From: Ornithodoros turicata
Taxonomy: Eukaryota; Arthropoda; Arachnida; Ixodida; Argasidae
Reading direction: 5' to 3'
Length of the DNA stretch: 64,000 nucleotides
NCBI RefSeq assembly: GCF_037126465.1
Contig: NC_088209.1
Location: forward strand, 2,046,001-2,110,000
In this document: piece after piece, positions 23,749 to 35,700 of the stretch
Numbering within the stretch: the first letter of the stretch is position 1
Layout of the letters: each line of letters starts with the position of its first letter
Translations under genes and position numbers: made by a program
The notes under the pieces: model-generated
What the model saw: the letters and a program-made list of their open reading frames with translations, nothing else
Database searches by the model: none
What the model was told of the DNA's origin: nothing

Positions 23749-24012
23749 AACAATTCATCGGAGCATTCAGGTGTTACCTATTATAAGCTGCCAAAAGACC
23801 AAGCAGTGCGAAGCTCTTGGCTGACAGTGGTGCCTGCTAATTTCCACTGCAAGAATTTCGTCCACGAATGTTATCATAGGTTACGCGCGATTCCTTCGGC
23901 AATTTGGAATCTCGGCACGAAATCGTCTGATGAAAATCTGAGGTGCCCGACGCATAACGTTTTGAACGTGCCACGGAGGATCAAGGCAAAAAACGAGAGC
24001 AAAAAAAGGTAA
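23749..24012 (+). pseudogene. Possible THAP-like exon remnant
   Basis: After a TAG at 23746-23748 the frame reads EHSGVTYYKLPKDQAVRSSW, a good match to the middle of a THAP finger (F/Y-x-LPKD, then W). It continues basic and ends in a KKR stretch with a GTAAGT donor overlapping the stop (24008-24013). The first THAP cysteines may lie just upstream in an altered frame (a GTGCTACGCTGT segment). The second half of the domain (CSxHF, P-x-IFP) is not evident. Following exon-like pieces at 24149-24233 and 24294-24465 have no recognised domain. It could be chance or an unrelated gene. Confidence 0.35.
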
Positions 24013-26823
24013 GTCGAGGTTCAGATATAAAAAATAGCAAGCTTAATGAATCGATTGTGCAGCTGTCCTACTGCGCTTACTCTGATATAACCACGAATAA
24101 ACAACACAATAGTACTATTGATAATCTAACTTCTGAATTATCACAGGTGCGCGCTGAAGGCGGAAATGAAGCATGATCTGGCTTGCATCTGGTCATGAAG
24201 AAATCGCTGACACGTTAGTCCACCTCCACCAACAGGTATGACAATGTGACGTTATAATTTGAGTATTCATCTATGTTCAACTTTTCATGTGCAGACATCT
24301 TGACACCACTTTTAAATCTGCCCTCAAAGTTACAACCTGTGCTTTCAGGGTGGAAACCAAATGTTGCCATTCCGATTAGCTGCTATTTCCCAGTTCCAGC
24401 ACTTTTGTGTCTGGACACTGGTTCCTGTGGATGGGGTGTTACAAGCTTCACTGTCTGATATAGAAGGTACGTTACATTAGTTCAGATAATTTGTCTTTTG
24501 CACATTTTTGTTACTGTTAGCTGGATTACTGTTAGACATACAATCCTTTGACATACCGAAGCTGATGTCGCCTCTGATAACGTTTTAGAATTTTCAGGGT
24601 CATCAACGTCCATTGAGGAAGGTGCCTTTACTATCTGTGAATCTTTAACTGAAGAATAGCCCAGAATTCATGTTAACATTGTCTACTCTTATTAATTCAC
24701 TGTCTGTTTTCTGAGAGCTAAGAAAAATGGAAACTATTTATTTGTCACAACTTCACACTGGATACTGGTGTGGTACTGGCTTGACATGTAAGGTAAAAAG
24801 GTAAGGTAAAAAGGGACAGACACAAACATGTCCCTTTGTGTTCCCTAGTCTCGGGGTTTTACATATGCATCATCTTCACCAGCTCGCTTGCTTGAAGCCA
24901 TTTTTTCTGCACATTATGTTCACTCTACTTTTATCGTGTGCTATATAATCTTGTTCAAGTTCTGTCAAACAACCTCCCGTACGAAAATTCCGGATCAAAC
25001 TTGATCAGCCCGGATCTGGTTTTAATCAGGCCGGATCAAGAGAAATCCGGGGTCGTTCAGGTCTCTTCCAGTTGGTTCCGGGCTGGATCTGCCTTTATCC
25101 TGCCCGAAGAAAACCGGAATGTCCCGGATTCCGGAACACCCAGGTTTTGATCAGGACAGTACAAGCTAGTCAGCTTCAGTTCGCGGACCAAAAGCGAAGC
25201 TGGCATTGGTCGATGTGGATCGGGTTAACACCAGGCCTACCGAACCCGGGTTGTGGCTTGGGTTTGGGCCGTTTTTTTTTTTTTTCTGTATAAAACCTAT
25301 TAAAGGTTTTCTACCGACAGACCGAAATTTTCTAATGTTGTATCTATATTGTTTGCGTGAACTCGAAATTCGTAACCCGCCACTATTGGTTTCTGTGGTT
25401 GTTACGCAACACTGGGAATTAACTGCATTTAACCGTTCGGTTTTTCGGTTGCGCCGATCCAAAAAATAAAAGCAAAAATAGTACTTGAAATACATTCATA
25501 CAGACTTTTGCCTCAGAATGAGGTTCTTTGAATTCGTGTCATGCGTTAACTAATCTAACTTTGTTAATTGAACTCGCGAATTAGTCTAGGAAAGGTAGCA
25601 TTTTCCTGCATGGATTTGGAAGCCTGTCGCCACAGCACACTATCCCAGTCAAACTCAATGGGCTTTTCACAAGATTCGTACAGAATTTTGTTAGTCAAAG
25701 ATACGTTGCTTTGCGAAGTATGGTCAGTGTAATTTGTGGTTGCGGAACTCTCGGCTCCCCCTTTATCGCGACAAAGTGAAAAGAGCGACAAGTTTTATTC
25801 CGATCGAGGGTCTCGTCACCGGCATTGTTAGTGGCTGGTGGCTGAGGACAGACACATTGACAAGGGTATACGTGCGATTATGGAGTGGTTTCTTCTTTTT
25901 TTTTTTTTTTTTTGCACAGGAGGAAGGGTATTTGAACGGAGCCAGAGCCAACAATTCGGCAAACGTAAATACCAGCGATCGCCCTTCGTCCAATAGCGGC
26001 TGCCAAATTTCTGTAGAAACCTTGTGAAAAATCGCGCGATTTTGAATGCATTTTTGTGCTAGTGGGATGCGCTTCCAGGTTAATGCAGAAAAATGCTTCG
26101 TTTGCTGGGCTAGTTCAATTAACAAAATTAACCTAATTAATGTGTGACACGAATGCAAACGGCCCCAATCAGTGGCAAAAGTTTGTATGAGTGCATTCGA
26201 AGTAGCCGGATAATTTTCTTAAGTAAGAACTATTTTTTGGGAACTTAATGGCATCCTGTTTTGGAACCCATTGTATGTGCTCCCTGTTTTGAATGGAGTT
26301 TTGAAATCCAGATTTGAGTAAATGAAAACATTGCACTAAAGAAGGACTTTGCTTTGAAATTTTGCCTTTTTCCAACTGCACGGTGCACTCAGCATATACT
26401 GTGAAATCTGAACACCATGCCTTGTGCCCGATTTGTCGAAAATCAGAGGCACGAAATTAAATACCCTTTATGTTGTGCGCGCTCTCACTTTTCTCGAAGC
26501 TGCGTACATTTCAGTACGCGTTTTAGAATTTGTACGCCGTACTGTTTCTGCACTCTACCTCTTCCTTGTGTTTCCGGCAGCGCGTGTGGTAGCCTGCCAC
26601 AGGAACATTTTGTTAATTCATACATCTTTGTTAATCAATTAATATTCACGCACTGCTGCGTTTGAGTATTTCCGGTGATTCCGCCGCATTCGCTTGTGAT
26701 TCACGTAAATGCCTCCGTGACGATCCGACTTCGGAAACATTCCTACATTCCTCGGCTTAGCAATAATAATAATAAAAGAACGTGTCACACCGTTATGTCG
26801 CATCAGACATCGACAATCCTAAG
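24013..26823. other. No gene recognised; several simple repeats
   Basis: CCGGATC-type repeats occur at about 24990-25150, poly-T runs at 25271-25287 and 25889-25913, and an (AAT)n stretch at 26761-26775. Possible exons at 24149-24465 have splice-like ends but no known domain. Nothing else could be supported. Confidence 0.4.
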
Positions 26824-27360
26824 CATAGGTGGGCATTTTCCTGCGGCCTCACTCATCCTCACCTCACGAAGCACGGACTTTATCAGCCTCACTCACCCTC
26901 ACCAAATTTTCCTCACCAGTAACTTAACCTCAGTCGCCCTCACCCTCACATTCCATTTCAAATTTTTCCCTCACGAACCTCACTTCAGTGCATCGGGATC
27001 CCGAAAGGCCTCACCATCCTCATCCTCACGTGCCTTCACATCATGAGGCTATTCACGACCCTCATGGCCTCACGTATGTTCACCTCATGAGGGCCCTCAT
27101 CCTCACTTGTCCTCACCTCATGAGGGCTCTCATGGCCTCAGGAGTCCACACCCTCATGTGCCCTCACCTCATGAGGGCCCTCATGTCCTCACGGCGCCTC
27201 ACGTACTTTCGCCGAATGAGGACCCACATGGCCTCGCGTGTCCTCATCCTCACGTGCCCTCACCTCATGAGAGCCCTCATGGCCTCACGTACCTTCACCT
27301 CATGAGGACCCACATGGCCTCATGTGTCTTCAAGTCACTAGGAGACATGTACGTGAGCCT

Positions 27361-28496
27361 CAAAAGAACTTTCCGCCATGTTCACATGAGACGTCGACGT
27401 TTATCTACTGTGTCGGTAGTTGGTACTAATGATACTGCGCGGCATTAAACTGTTTACAGGATTTCCTGCTGTGCTTGGATAAATGTGCTGACAGTTGTTA
27501 CTGTCACAGTGAGGTTTAACGTTAGTGTTTCGCATCAGAAAAGTTGAGCCCGAAATACTACAGTGCAGATGTACCGTTACGGAAATGATCGGGTGGTGGA
27601 GGGGAATAGTGCTTGAAGAGATCCTGTACTCGATTCTCAGAACCGTATGACGCTGCTGCCAGAATCGGAGGATACGCTCACAGCTGAAGTGATTGGGCAC
27701 AACGATGGTACTTAATCGCACCTGCAATCAGGTCGTGCCTTTTTGTTGTTGTTTTTTCTTCTTCTTTTACATTTCAAAGGCGCGCTACAGTCACGGAGAT
27801 GCCAGTTTTCCTGGCTTTGTTTTGAGGAGACAAAGAAATATTTTGAAAATTCTTACAACTCCATGATGAAAAACCCGAGACTGGGGAAAAGACGAAAAAC
27901 AGACGATGCACACAAACTCTCAATTTCAACGTCTGTTTTTCGTCTCTTCTAGATCTTTTTGATTGTTATCTGTTTGTTCTGCTTTGTTAGTTCCTTCCTT
28001 AGTACTTCCTTCATTATTGCTGTCGCATAGAGTTTGGGGACCCCGGTAAAGGCTGCTTTATATTGAGCTTTATGCTGTTAAGAACAAGAAATGTTAAAAT
28101 AAAAAGAAAGCCTCGTTACATTCCCAGCAGCGGTAACATTTGTTTAAAAAGAAAATACAAAAACACCGCACATGGCACCTTTGGCACGACACAGCACGCG
28201 TGTGTCCAGTTGCAATCATTCGAAATTAGCGGGGGAAAGCAGCTGCCTTTCGAAAACGCGGTACAGGGCCTCTCCAAACGAGGCTGCTATTCCAGTAAAC
28301 AGGCAGAAAAACGAATCCACAAGAGGTAGTGTGGCGCTCAAAACACGACTTCGAAATCGTGTTCCCTATTCTCGGGGTTTTATCTTATGCAACAACATAA
28401 AATGACCGCCTAAGAGAGTCATGACTTATCTGTAAGGTCACTAATGAAAAAGTCGCATGCTCCTTTGAAGTGAGATTCTTCATGGTAGCCTTCATA
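27361..28496. other. Interior of the foldback-like element, no gene seen
   Basis: Short open frames only. No TE protein motif was recognised between the left arm and the mariner insertion. Confidence 0.4.
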
Positions 28497-30855
28497 CAGG
28501 GTGGTCCACCAACCCTGATAGAAATTCATAGTAAAAGACGTAGGCCCTGGAGAGACATGCGGTGAAGGGATTTTTTTTCTGCCAGTAACTGTTGTCACAT
28601 ATATTTGTAATATTTTTATTTCATTTCAATTAACGGAAAGTTAATTTCTTGAATTCAACTCCGAAATTTCCCAAGGCAATCTAACGTATTCTTTGCGGAA
28701 ATTGGTTCCCCGTCGTCATTTTACTCAGTATAGCGTATAACCCCACTCGTAATGCAATGGCAATTGCCGAAATAAATTCGCCGAAAATCGTGGAAGTGAG
28801 AGCCCTTGGCACCGCCTCTTTTTTTGACGGCTCTAAGTTTAAGCGCAAAGCTGCGAAGAAAGGCGGTTACATTGAAACGCCACACGAGGGGGAAAGGGTT
28901 ACAAACCCAACCCACAGAAGAGTTCCGCTGCCAGGTTTGCCCACGTCAGTTTCAGGGTCGGGCTGTTTTTCTTTTATTCGTGTTTTGCTCAGTGTGTTTG
29001 TTTGCTTTTGGGTGCGTACGCGACTGTTTTCACTATGACCGCTGATAGCGGTCTCGTAGTTTTTCTGCACCACCTTATTGTCATGAACCTGTGTATGTGT
29101 GTGTGAGAGAGAGAGTTGTATGCCTGTCAGCTCTCTTCTTTTTTTCAATTCGTTTGTTTCAACCATGCTACGGATTTCTTCACATTCAACACACTTCCTG
29201 TGTACTTTGATTAGGTTATCATTAGCGTAACAGCGCTCGAAGCGTTCGCCATCTGCTGCAATGCACAGGTGGGCTCTCCGAATTGTATCTTCCACGGCCC
29301 TTTTTATTTCGGATCTGGAAAGCGACGAGCAGAAAGCAGTGATTTTCCCCTGGTGGTCAGCCGGCGATCGTGGTTCGTTTTAGTATACTACTCTTTGATG
29401 CGACCCCAGAGGTAAAAGTCCATCGGCGTTAAGTCAGGAGACCTGGCGGACCATGACACTGGACCAAATCGGCCAGCCCACTTCTCCCGGAACATGTGAC
29501 GGAGCAGCTGTACTGCACGCCGGGCGCTGTGAGGTGGAGCCTCATCGTGCTGAAACCACACGCGGGTCTGTTCATCAAGGGGCAGGTCATCAATAAAGCT
29601 GAACAGGGCATCTGAAATTTCGCTACAGTAGCGGTTGGCATTTAGGGGTCCCGTGAAAAAGATTGGCCCAATAATGGCTCCGTTATAAATCCCGACCCAT
29701 ACATTCAATCCCCTCTCGTACCGATGCTTGCAGTCCCGTAGCCAGTGTGGGTTTGTTTGGCTCCAATAATGCGCGTTGTGTCGATTCACTTGAGCGCTTT
29801 AGCAGAAGTGGGCCTCATCAGCCCAAATAACCCTGTTCACAAAGTTTCTGCTTTCCTGGGTCCGACATCGGATCCGGTTACAGAAATCCAGTCTTTTCTG
29901 GTTGTCGCCCGGCTGGAAATGTTGAGGAAGGCTCACGTAGTACGGGTGGAGTTTGTGCTTGTGTAGTATCCCCAGCACACTTGACTTTGATGTCTGTACT
30001 CACTTTACCAGGGTGCGCAGACTTTACGTGGAGATCATCTCCGATTTCTTTCAGGGCCTGGTCTGTTTGTGTCGACTCACTGGCAGAGATTGGGTGTGAC
30101 CGGCTCTGGGTACCGGAATGGAAACTTCCTGTTATGGACAGTCTCACAAATGCACGCCTTATGGTACAAGAGCTCACCACTCTAGTTGCTGGAATCATTT
30201 CACTGTATTTGAGGACTGCTCTGTCATAGTCCATACCTGCAGCCCCCAGAGCAGTGATCATCCTTGTTTTTTCTTGGTTGGAATACACGGTGCTTGCCAT
30301 CGCTGCCGTTTACTTGTTCACTGCATTCACTGAGACCGGAGAGCAAAACGCTCCAAAAATGTATTTCCTTCCCTACCTGTCAACACGTCGGATGACCTCA
30401 TTTCTGATAAGATAGCTCTGATTCCCGCACTCACCGCGGGTGTTTGTTCCGTGGGTAAGGATTGTAACCCTTTCCCCCCTCGTGTTGCGTGTCAATGTAA
30501 CCTCCTTTCTTCGCAGCTTTGCGCTCAAACTTAGAGCCGCCAAAAAAGAGGCGGAGCAAACGGCTCATCTAATCGAATTTATTTCAGCAGTTGCCATTGC
30601 AATACGAGTGGGATTATGTGCTACACTTAGAAAAATCACCACGGGGAACCGATTTCCGCAAAGAAAACGTCATGTTGCCTTGGAAAATTTCGGAGTTCAA
30701 TTCAAGAAATTAACTTTCCTTCAATTAAAATGAAATAAAAATGTTACCAATATGTGGCAAAAGTTATTGGCAGAAAAAAAATCCCTTGACCGCATGTCTC
30801 TCCGGTGCCAACGTCTTTTACTATGAATTTCCATCATGGTTGGTGGACCACCCTG
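28497..30855. mobile_element. Mariner-type element with about 400-bp terminal repeats
   Basis: Both ends read CAGGGTGGTCCACCAACC-like sequence, flanked by TA (28495-28496 and 30856-30857). Inverted similarity continues from 28497 to about 28905 and from 30855 back to about 30460 (TTGCGGAAATTGGTTCCCC, GGCTCTAAGTTTAAGCGCAA and others). TA duplication plus the transposase inside place it in the IS630-Tc1-mariner superfamily. Such long terminal repeats are unusual for mariners. The element lies inside the CTCATGAGG element. Confidence 0.88.
29388..30300 (-). pseudogene. DD41D mariner transposase (broken)
   Basis: The minus-strand gene starts ATG near 30300 with a short helix-turn-helix region (SSCTIRRAFVRLSITGSF). 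A frameshift near 29970 separates it from the catalytic half. The first Asp is in IWADEAHFC, followed at once by an in-frame TAA near 29803. The second is in WFQHDEAPPHSARRAVQLLR and the third in SPDLTPMDFYLWG, with 41 residues between them, the spacing of the DD41D (rosa/Visitor-like) mariners. A TAG closes the frame at 29388. The product would cut and rejoin the element's ends, but this copy has at least two disabling lesions. Confidence 0.83.
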
Positions 30856-31535
30856 TATATGGAGGAATGAAACCTAAGAACAGAACATGGCGATCCTCGA
30901 AGATCTTCGAATTTCCATTGGCCCTCCGCGCAGAGTGATGTCATCTGACGCACACCTTCTCCAAGCGAGGGGATACAGTGGCTTCCCCTTCATCCGTGAG
31001 ACTCTTCACGAATGAACCCATGACCTCATCCGTGAGGTTCCTCACGAAAGGCCTCACGGCCTCATCCGTGAGGTTCCTCACAAAGGGCCCCACGGCCTCA
31101 TCCGTGAGGTTCCTCACAAAGGGCCCCACGGCCTCATTGGTGAGTCTCCTCACAAAGGGCCTCACGGCCTCATCGGTGAGGCAACTCCCGGAATACGTTG
31201 TACCCTCACGTATTGATGGCCTCACGACGACTGGCCTCATGAGGGCCCTCACGGTGAGCCTCATGAGGGACAATGCCTCACGACTGTCCTCATGAGGAAC
31301 TTTCAGCGTGGTCTGGCCTCACTCACCCTCACCTCATCGTCGTGAGGTGAGGGTGAGGCGTCCTCATGAGTGAGGCCGCCCAGCTATGCCGCGGAGGATA
31401 GAGGCTAGAGAATTTGCTGGCCCATGGTCACCTTTCTGTCCGTCATTGTTCACGTTCTGCCAGTGTGACTGAGGATTCTTTTTGGAAAAGCTGTTCTTGA
31501 GCAAATGGTTCCAAATGCGATTTCATATGACTTAG

Positions 31536-32790
31536 GTACCGACTAACGAACTCATCAGTGCACGAACTCTATCAACTGCTTGAACTCAAGAAGCAAATAG
31601 ACAATCGTGGTAGCCCGTTTCCTTCCATGCAGCAATTACTGCTTGCGCTTCGCTACTTTGCGACAGGGTCGTTCCAAATTGTGGATGGCGACATCGTCAA
31701 TGTAAGCCAACCAACAGTGAGCCGGTGCGTCGCTATAATGGCAAGTGCAATCGCTAACCTGCGCCAGCGATTCGTGCTGCTCTCGAAGTCAAGTGATATG
31801 GCAGCAGTGAGATCAAGATTTCACGCAATTGCTGGCTTCCCTGGAGTAACAGGGTGCATTGACTGCACGCACGTTTCTATCTCAAGTCCGGGTGGAGAAA
31901 TGGCGGAGCTATTTCGCAACAGAAAAGGAACCTTTTCAATTAATGTCCAGATAAGCAGGTAGTTTTTTAGAACCTAAACTTTGCCCGGGCACCAAATCTA
32001 TCGCAATGCATTGAGGGTTATACATATGTTCTGTGTATGATTGATTTATGAACACTGTAGGAAGAAAGAGTAAAATGAAATGGGCATATATGCGAAATGA
32101 TATCCATATCATTGTGATGTGCATCCAATGTAGTGTGCTGCTTTATCACATCATCCTTAACCATTAATGAAACTATTTCAGGTAGTCTCTGGTCCCAACC
32201 TGGAATTTTTTGATGTTGTAGCCAGCTGGCCGGGATCAACACATGACAGCAGAATCCTGCAAAATAGCAGGTTTGGGCACCTCTTGCACACAAAGCAATA
32301 TCCTGGAATTATTCTTGGCGATGCTGGATACGCATGCACGTCATACCTACTCACTCCTCTTCAGTCACCACAAACTTCCAGTGAGAAAATGTGTGTCACA
32401 CGTTTTAACAGACTGTGTTGCAGCGTTATAATGTTGTCCGTTGTTATTGGCAACACTTCTAATTGTGTTATAAGATTATGGAGACGTTTTTTTCTCCACG
32501 ACAGGTACAACAGGGCCCAAACCACAACCCGCAATTCTGTGGAACGTGCATTTGGGGTGTGGAAAAGACGGTTTCCTTGCCTAAGAAGTAAACTGTGCAC
32601 AAAGCTCGACACAAGCATTACAATCATTGTGGCAGTGGCTGTCCTGTACAACTTCGCACTACAGAGAAGGGATGGACATACTGATATAATCAGTGCAGTT
32701 GCCCTCGAAGAAGACAATGTTGATCCCCCTGAACAGAATGATAACTTGGGCAGTGCATTTAGGCGTGCATTTATTCGAGAACACTTTTAG
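31536..32790 (+). pseudogene. PIF/Harbinger (HARBI1-like) transposase, probably dead
   Basis: Exon A (31536 to about 31950) begins after a CTTAG acceptor and reads SMQQLLLALRYFATGSFQIV, a helix-turn-helix VNVSQPTVSR, then GCIDCTHVSI (first catalytic Asp). Exon B starts at 32182 (VVSGPNLEFFDVVASWPGST), with GDAGYACTSYLLTPL (second Asp). A 118-bp in-frame stretch (about 32391-32508) looks like a normal intron, after which YNRAQTTTRNSVERAFGVWK supplies the catalytic Glu. The 5' splice site expected after NVQ reads CAG-ATAAGC, apparently a G-to-A change of CAG-GTAAGC, which should block correct splicing. The N-terminal exon is missing or unseen. Confidence 0.83.
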
Positions 32791-35700
32791 GTGACAGAAT
32801 GTTTTTTCAATAATATATCTTCCTTGAGCTTTGCATTTCTCAGTTTCTGTCTCTGTCGCTGAAGCTTCACCTCCATAACAGATTTCACATACTCCATTTT
32901 CAAGTGATGTAGTTCCAGCATGGCCTCTTTTTCTGCTGCAAACTTGTCCAGGCGAGCTTTAAGATCTGACTCCATCACATCAGAAGCAGCGAGTCGGCGC
33001 CGCTTACTTGTAGATGGCTGCTCACCCTCTGTAAAAGTGAACATGTTTTTACACTGCAAATCTTGCACGTCACACACAATAGTGATTTTTCATGGCCTGT
33101 AATGGAAACCATGTATGTTTGAATGAACTGTGCACATTTGTGGTAACCTGTCATTATTGACATGTGTCTAAAGCTGAAGCAGCAAGGACCCTGATGTCGG
33201 GGGTGAACAGGTAAAAAAGAGGATATCATTGAACATTTGGGGGGTTGTGAGAGGGGCGTAAGGGGTCCGATTAAATTATAGATCGATAAGTTACCCGTCA
33301 AGTCGTTATGAACTAAGTTACCGTGTGAAAAATATAGTCGCTTCGCTTCGGGTGCTTCAGCCCGAAATGTAACTCGCAGTTACGAAGTTACTTGAAAAAA
33401 AAAAAGAACAACCCTTATGAAAATTCGTATAGTCGTGTTTCAGACACTCTATAGACAAAAGTCGAAACAGGATACAGACAGGGTATAGACTGGAAATAGA
33501 CTTCCTTTGGACTAGCCTTCAGTGTTTCTTTGTCCCCCTTTTAGCTATTTGGCACCTACTCGCTATAGACCATTCTCAACAGAGGGGCTATAGATTCTAC
33601 TGCCACTCTATAGCCTTATCTTTTTAGAAACGTTTCAGACTTTTATTGCCACTTTTATTAACTTTCGTGCAAATTTACTCTTTTTTTTATATTAACTTGT
33701 CACCCCATAATAGTGACGAAATAAGAGACGCTCATCCACGCAGTGTATAATGTAATATAGTGACAGTGCATCCACACGGACAATAACGTTACATCACTAA
33801 AACACTTTTATTTTGATAGCTTAGCTAGCATTGTTGCAAGACTCCCCTTCACTCTGACTGGGTCCGTCGATGTCTTCTTGCATGCATAGCCTGTAAAGTG
33901 GGGCAGCATTAAATAAACATATAACGATCGAATGCCGTGTGCTTACATAACTTCAATACAAGTCAATTCTCCGTCAGCGCTTTCAAGCGCTTGCATGAAA
34001 CATGAACAAAACAGCAGGGTGAAAGCGCCGTCCGCATAGCACGCAACTATCAACAAAAGAACTTTATATGATGTACGTACCAATCACAGCGTCTACCCTT
34101 GTTTTGTCCAGTGCCGACCTTGCAGGCTTGTCCTTGTGGGCGTTGCTCTGGACACCAAAAAGTGTCTTCCCCACAAGCTCATCAGGGTGGAACACTACTC
34201 GCATGAGGGACCTGGAAAGCCTGGGCATTGCGGATGATAGTTAACGCAAGATGTAACACAGATAAACATGGGACCTGGGATACTATACCGAGGTCTTACC
34301 TTGTTCCGTCCCCTCTTGCGCCGGCCTCCACCCTGTGCAGAATCCCGGCGTCCACAAGGACGCCAAGTCCAATGTCAACCTTTGGGCATAAGGGTAAACC
34401 GATGAGAAAAGACATGTTCGGATGCTGGAATATATCATTAAAAGCTGGACTGATATCATTAAAAGTTATGTGGTACTAACCTTTCGGGCCGCAACAACAG
34501 ACGCCGTCTGTTCCATGCGCTCTCGCATTCGTCCTGCATGGAATATGAGAATTAAATGCCTAAAAGCTAAATGTAATGATTCTGCTCTTAGTAAGCGGAA
34601 CTTTTGAGACATACCAATCTTGTTTCTCGACTTCTGTAGTTTCCTGCTGAGAGTTGCGTTCTCCTCCTCCAAAGCACTGACCTTCCTCTTGTTCTTCTCA
34701 CAGCGCTTGCACTTGTCTTTTGGCAAATGCTGCGTTCAGAAGTTTGTTCGCCTACGTAATCCTTCCATAAAAAAATAGAAAAAAAAATAGCGACGTGCCG
34801 ATAATGCTGGTCGCTTCCGGGAAGACAATGCACACAGCTCTGCTGTGCGGTCAGTGATAGAGAGTTGGTTACCTGATCATAGCTACTTCCGCACGCGTCT
34901 TCAACGACTTGGATCGCTTTTAGCACCTTCAATCGTTTCCGTTCCAAAACGTCGGCATCACCTAAAAAGATACAGAAACATCGTATAAGTCCACGCTATA
35001 CAGCTAGAAAACTTCAACTCGTGTGCTCCATTCTCTGGTGACACATACATATTCCCCACAAAAAAAAAGGGGGTCGCTTCCTTGTAGCTTCACCATCGGA
35101 CTGCTCTCCTCCTCCAGCGGGGAGGCATCTTAAATACTTTCCCCGAAACACACTTGACTACAATATGCATTATTAAGCAATAAACCTTCATATCCCGCAA
35201 TGAGCACTTACCAGCAGCAACGATGAAGGCCTCTGTAGGCTCTTCCTCTAGGTCCCATCGCATGAGGAGCTTCTTTCCCTTCAAGTTTACGGCGCTGTCC
35301 GGGTTGTGGATAAGCTCCAAACCAATGTCCACGTCCACTACTCGTTCAACTGGATAGACGTCCATTAAACTGATTCCTGGCCATTTTACCAACACGAACA
35401 TTTTTTTCCGGAATCGTAAAATGCAGTGACGCCGAGCCGCGTGAAAACTGGAATATGAAATATGGCGGAGCGCCTGTCAAACTTTCAAACGCAGAATGAC
35501 AAGTGTCAATGGGTTAACTATCCGAAGCAGCAAAATGTACTGAAACTCGAGTGCAATGGGCCTGTTGCTCTGGGCCAGGTGGCGCGAGTGAGCAGCAACA
35601 TCAGCGCCCCAAATCATGCAACACTCCCCAGTTTAGCAGACGACGGGGCACTTCCAAGTACACGGTTTCGAGTTGTTCGCGCTTTTCAAGAAGCACCGCT

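Larger units (their letters stand above)
26824..31389. mobile_element. Foldback-like element with CTCATGAGG terminal arrays
   Basis: The left end reads CATAGGTGGGC, then GGCCTCACTCATCCTCACC; the right end, inverted, reads CATAGCTGGGC, GGCCTCACTCATGAGG. Both ends then carry arrays of CCTCATGAGGGCC, GGCCTCACG and related self-complementary units (about 26850-27360 on the left, 30960-31380 on the right). The arms can pair with each other and with themselves. The middle holds a DD41D mariner. Matching TSDs were not found, so the exact ends are uncertain and one end may be truncated. Confidence 0.6.

Noticed and set aside
24149..24465. Exons following the THAP-like fragment
   Set aside because: Splice-like borders exist, but frames contain stops and no domain is recognisable.
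26850..27360. CTCATGAGG repeats as a CRISPR-like array
   Set aside because: Units are short, palindromic, variable in spacing and mirrored at 30960-31380. The genome is eukaryotic, so this is a transposon end, not a CRISPR array.
26816..31397. An 8-bp TSD for the foldback element
   Set aside because: Flanks compared in several registers (for example ATCCTAAG against CCGCGGAG) do not match, so no TSD is claimed.
31390..31535. Left terminus and first exon of the Harbinger element
   Set aside because: No GGGCCGTATTCCC-like end next to TTA was found left of the transposase. An ATG at 31385 runs into a stop and matches nothing in the family.
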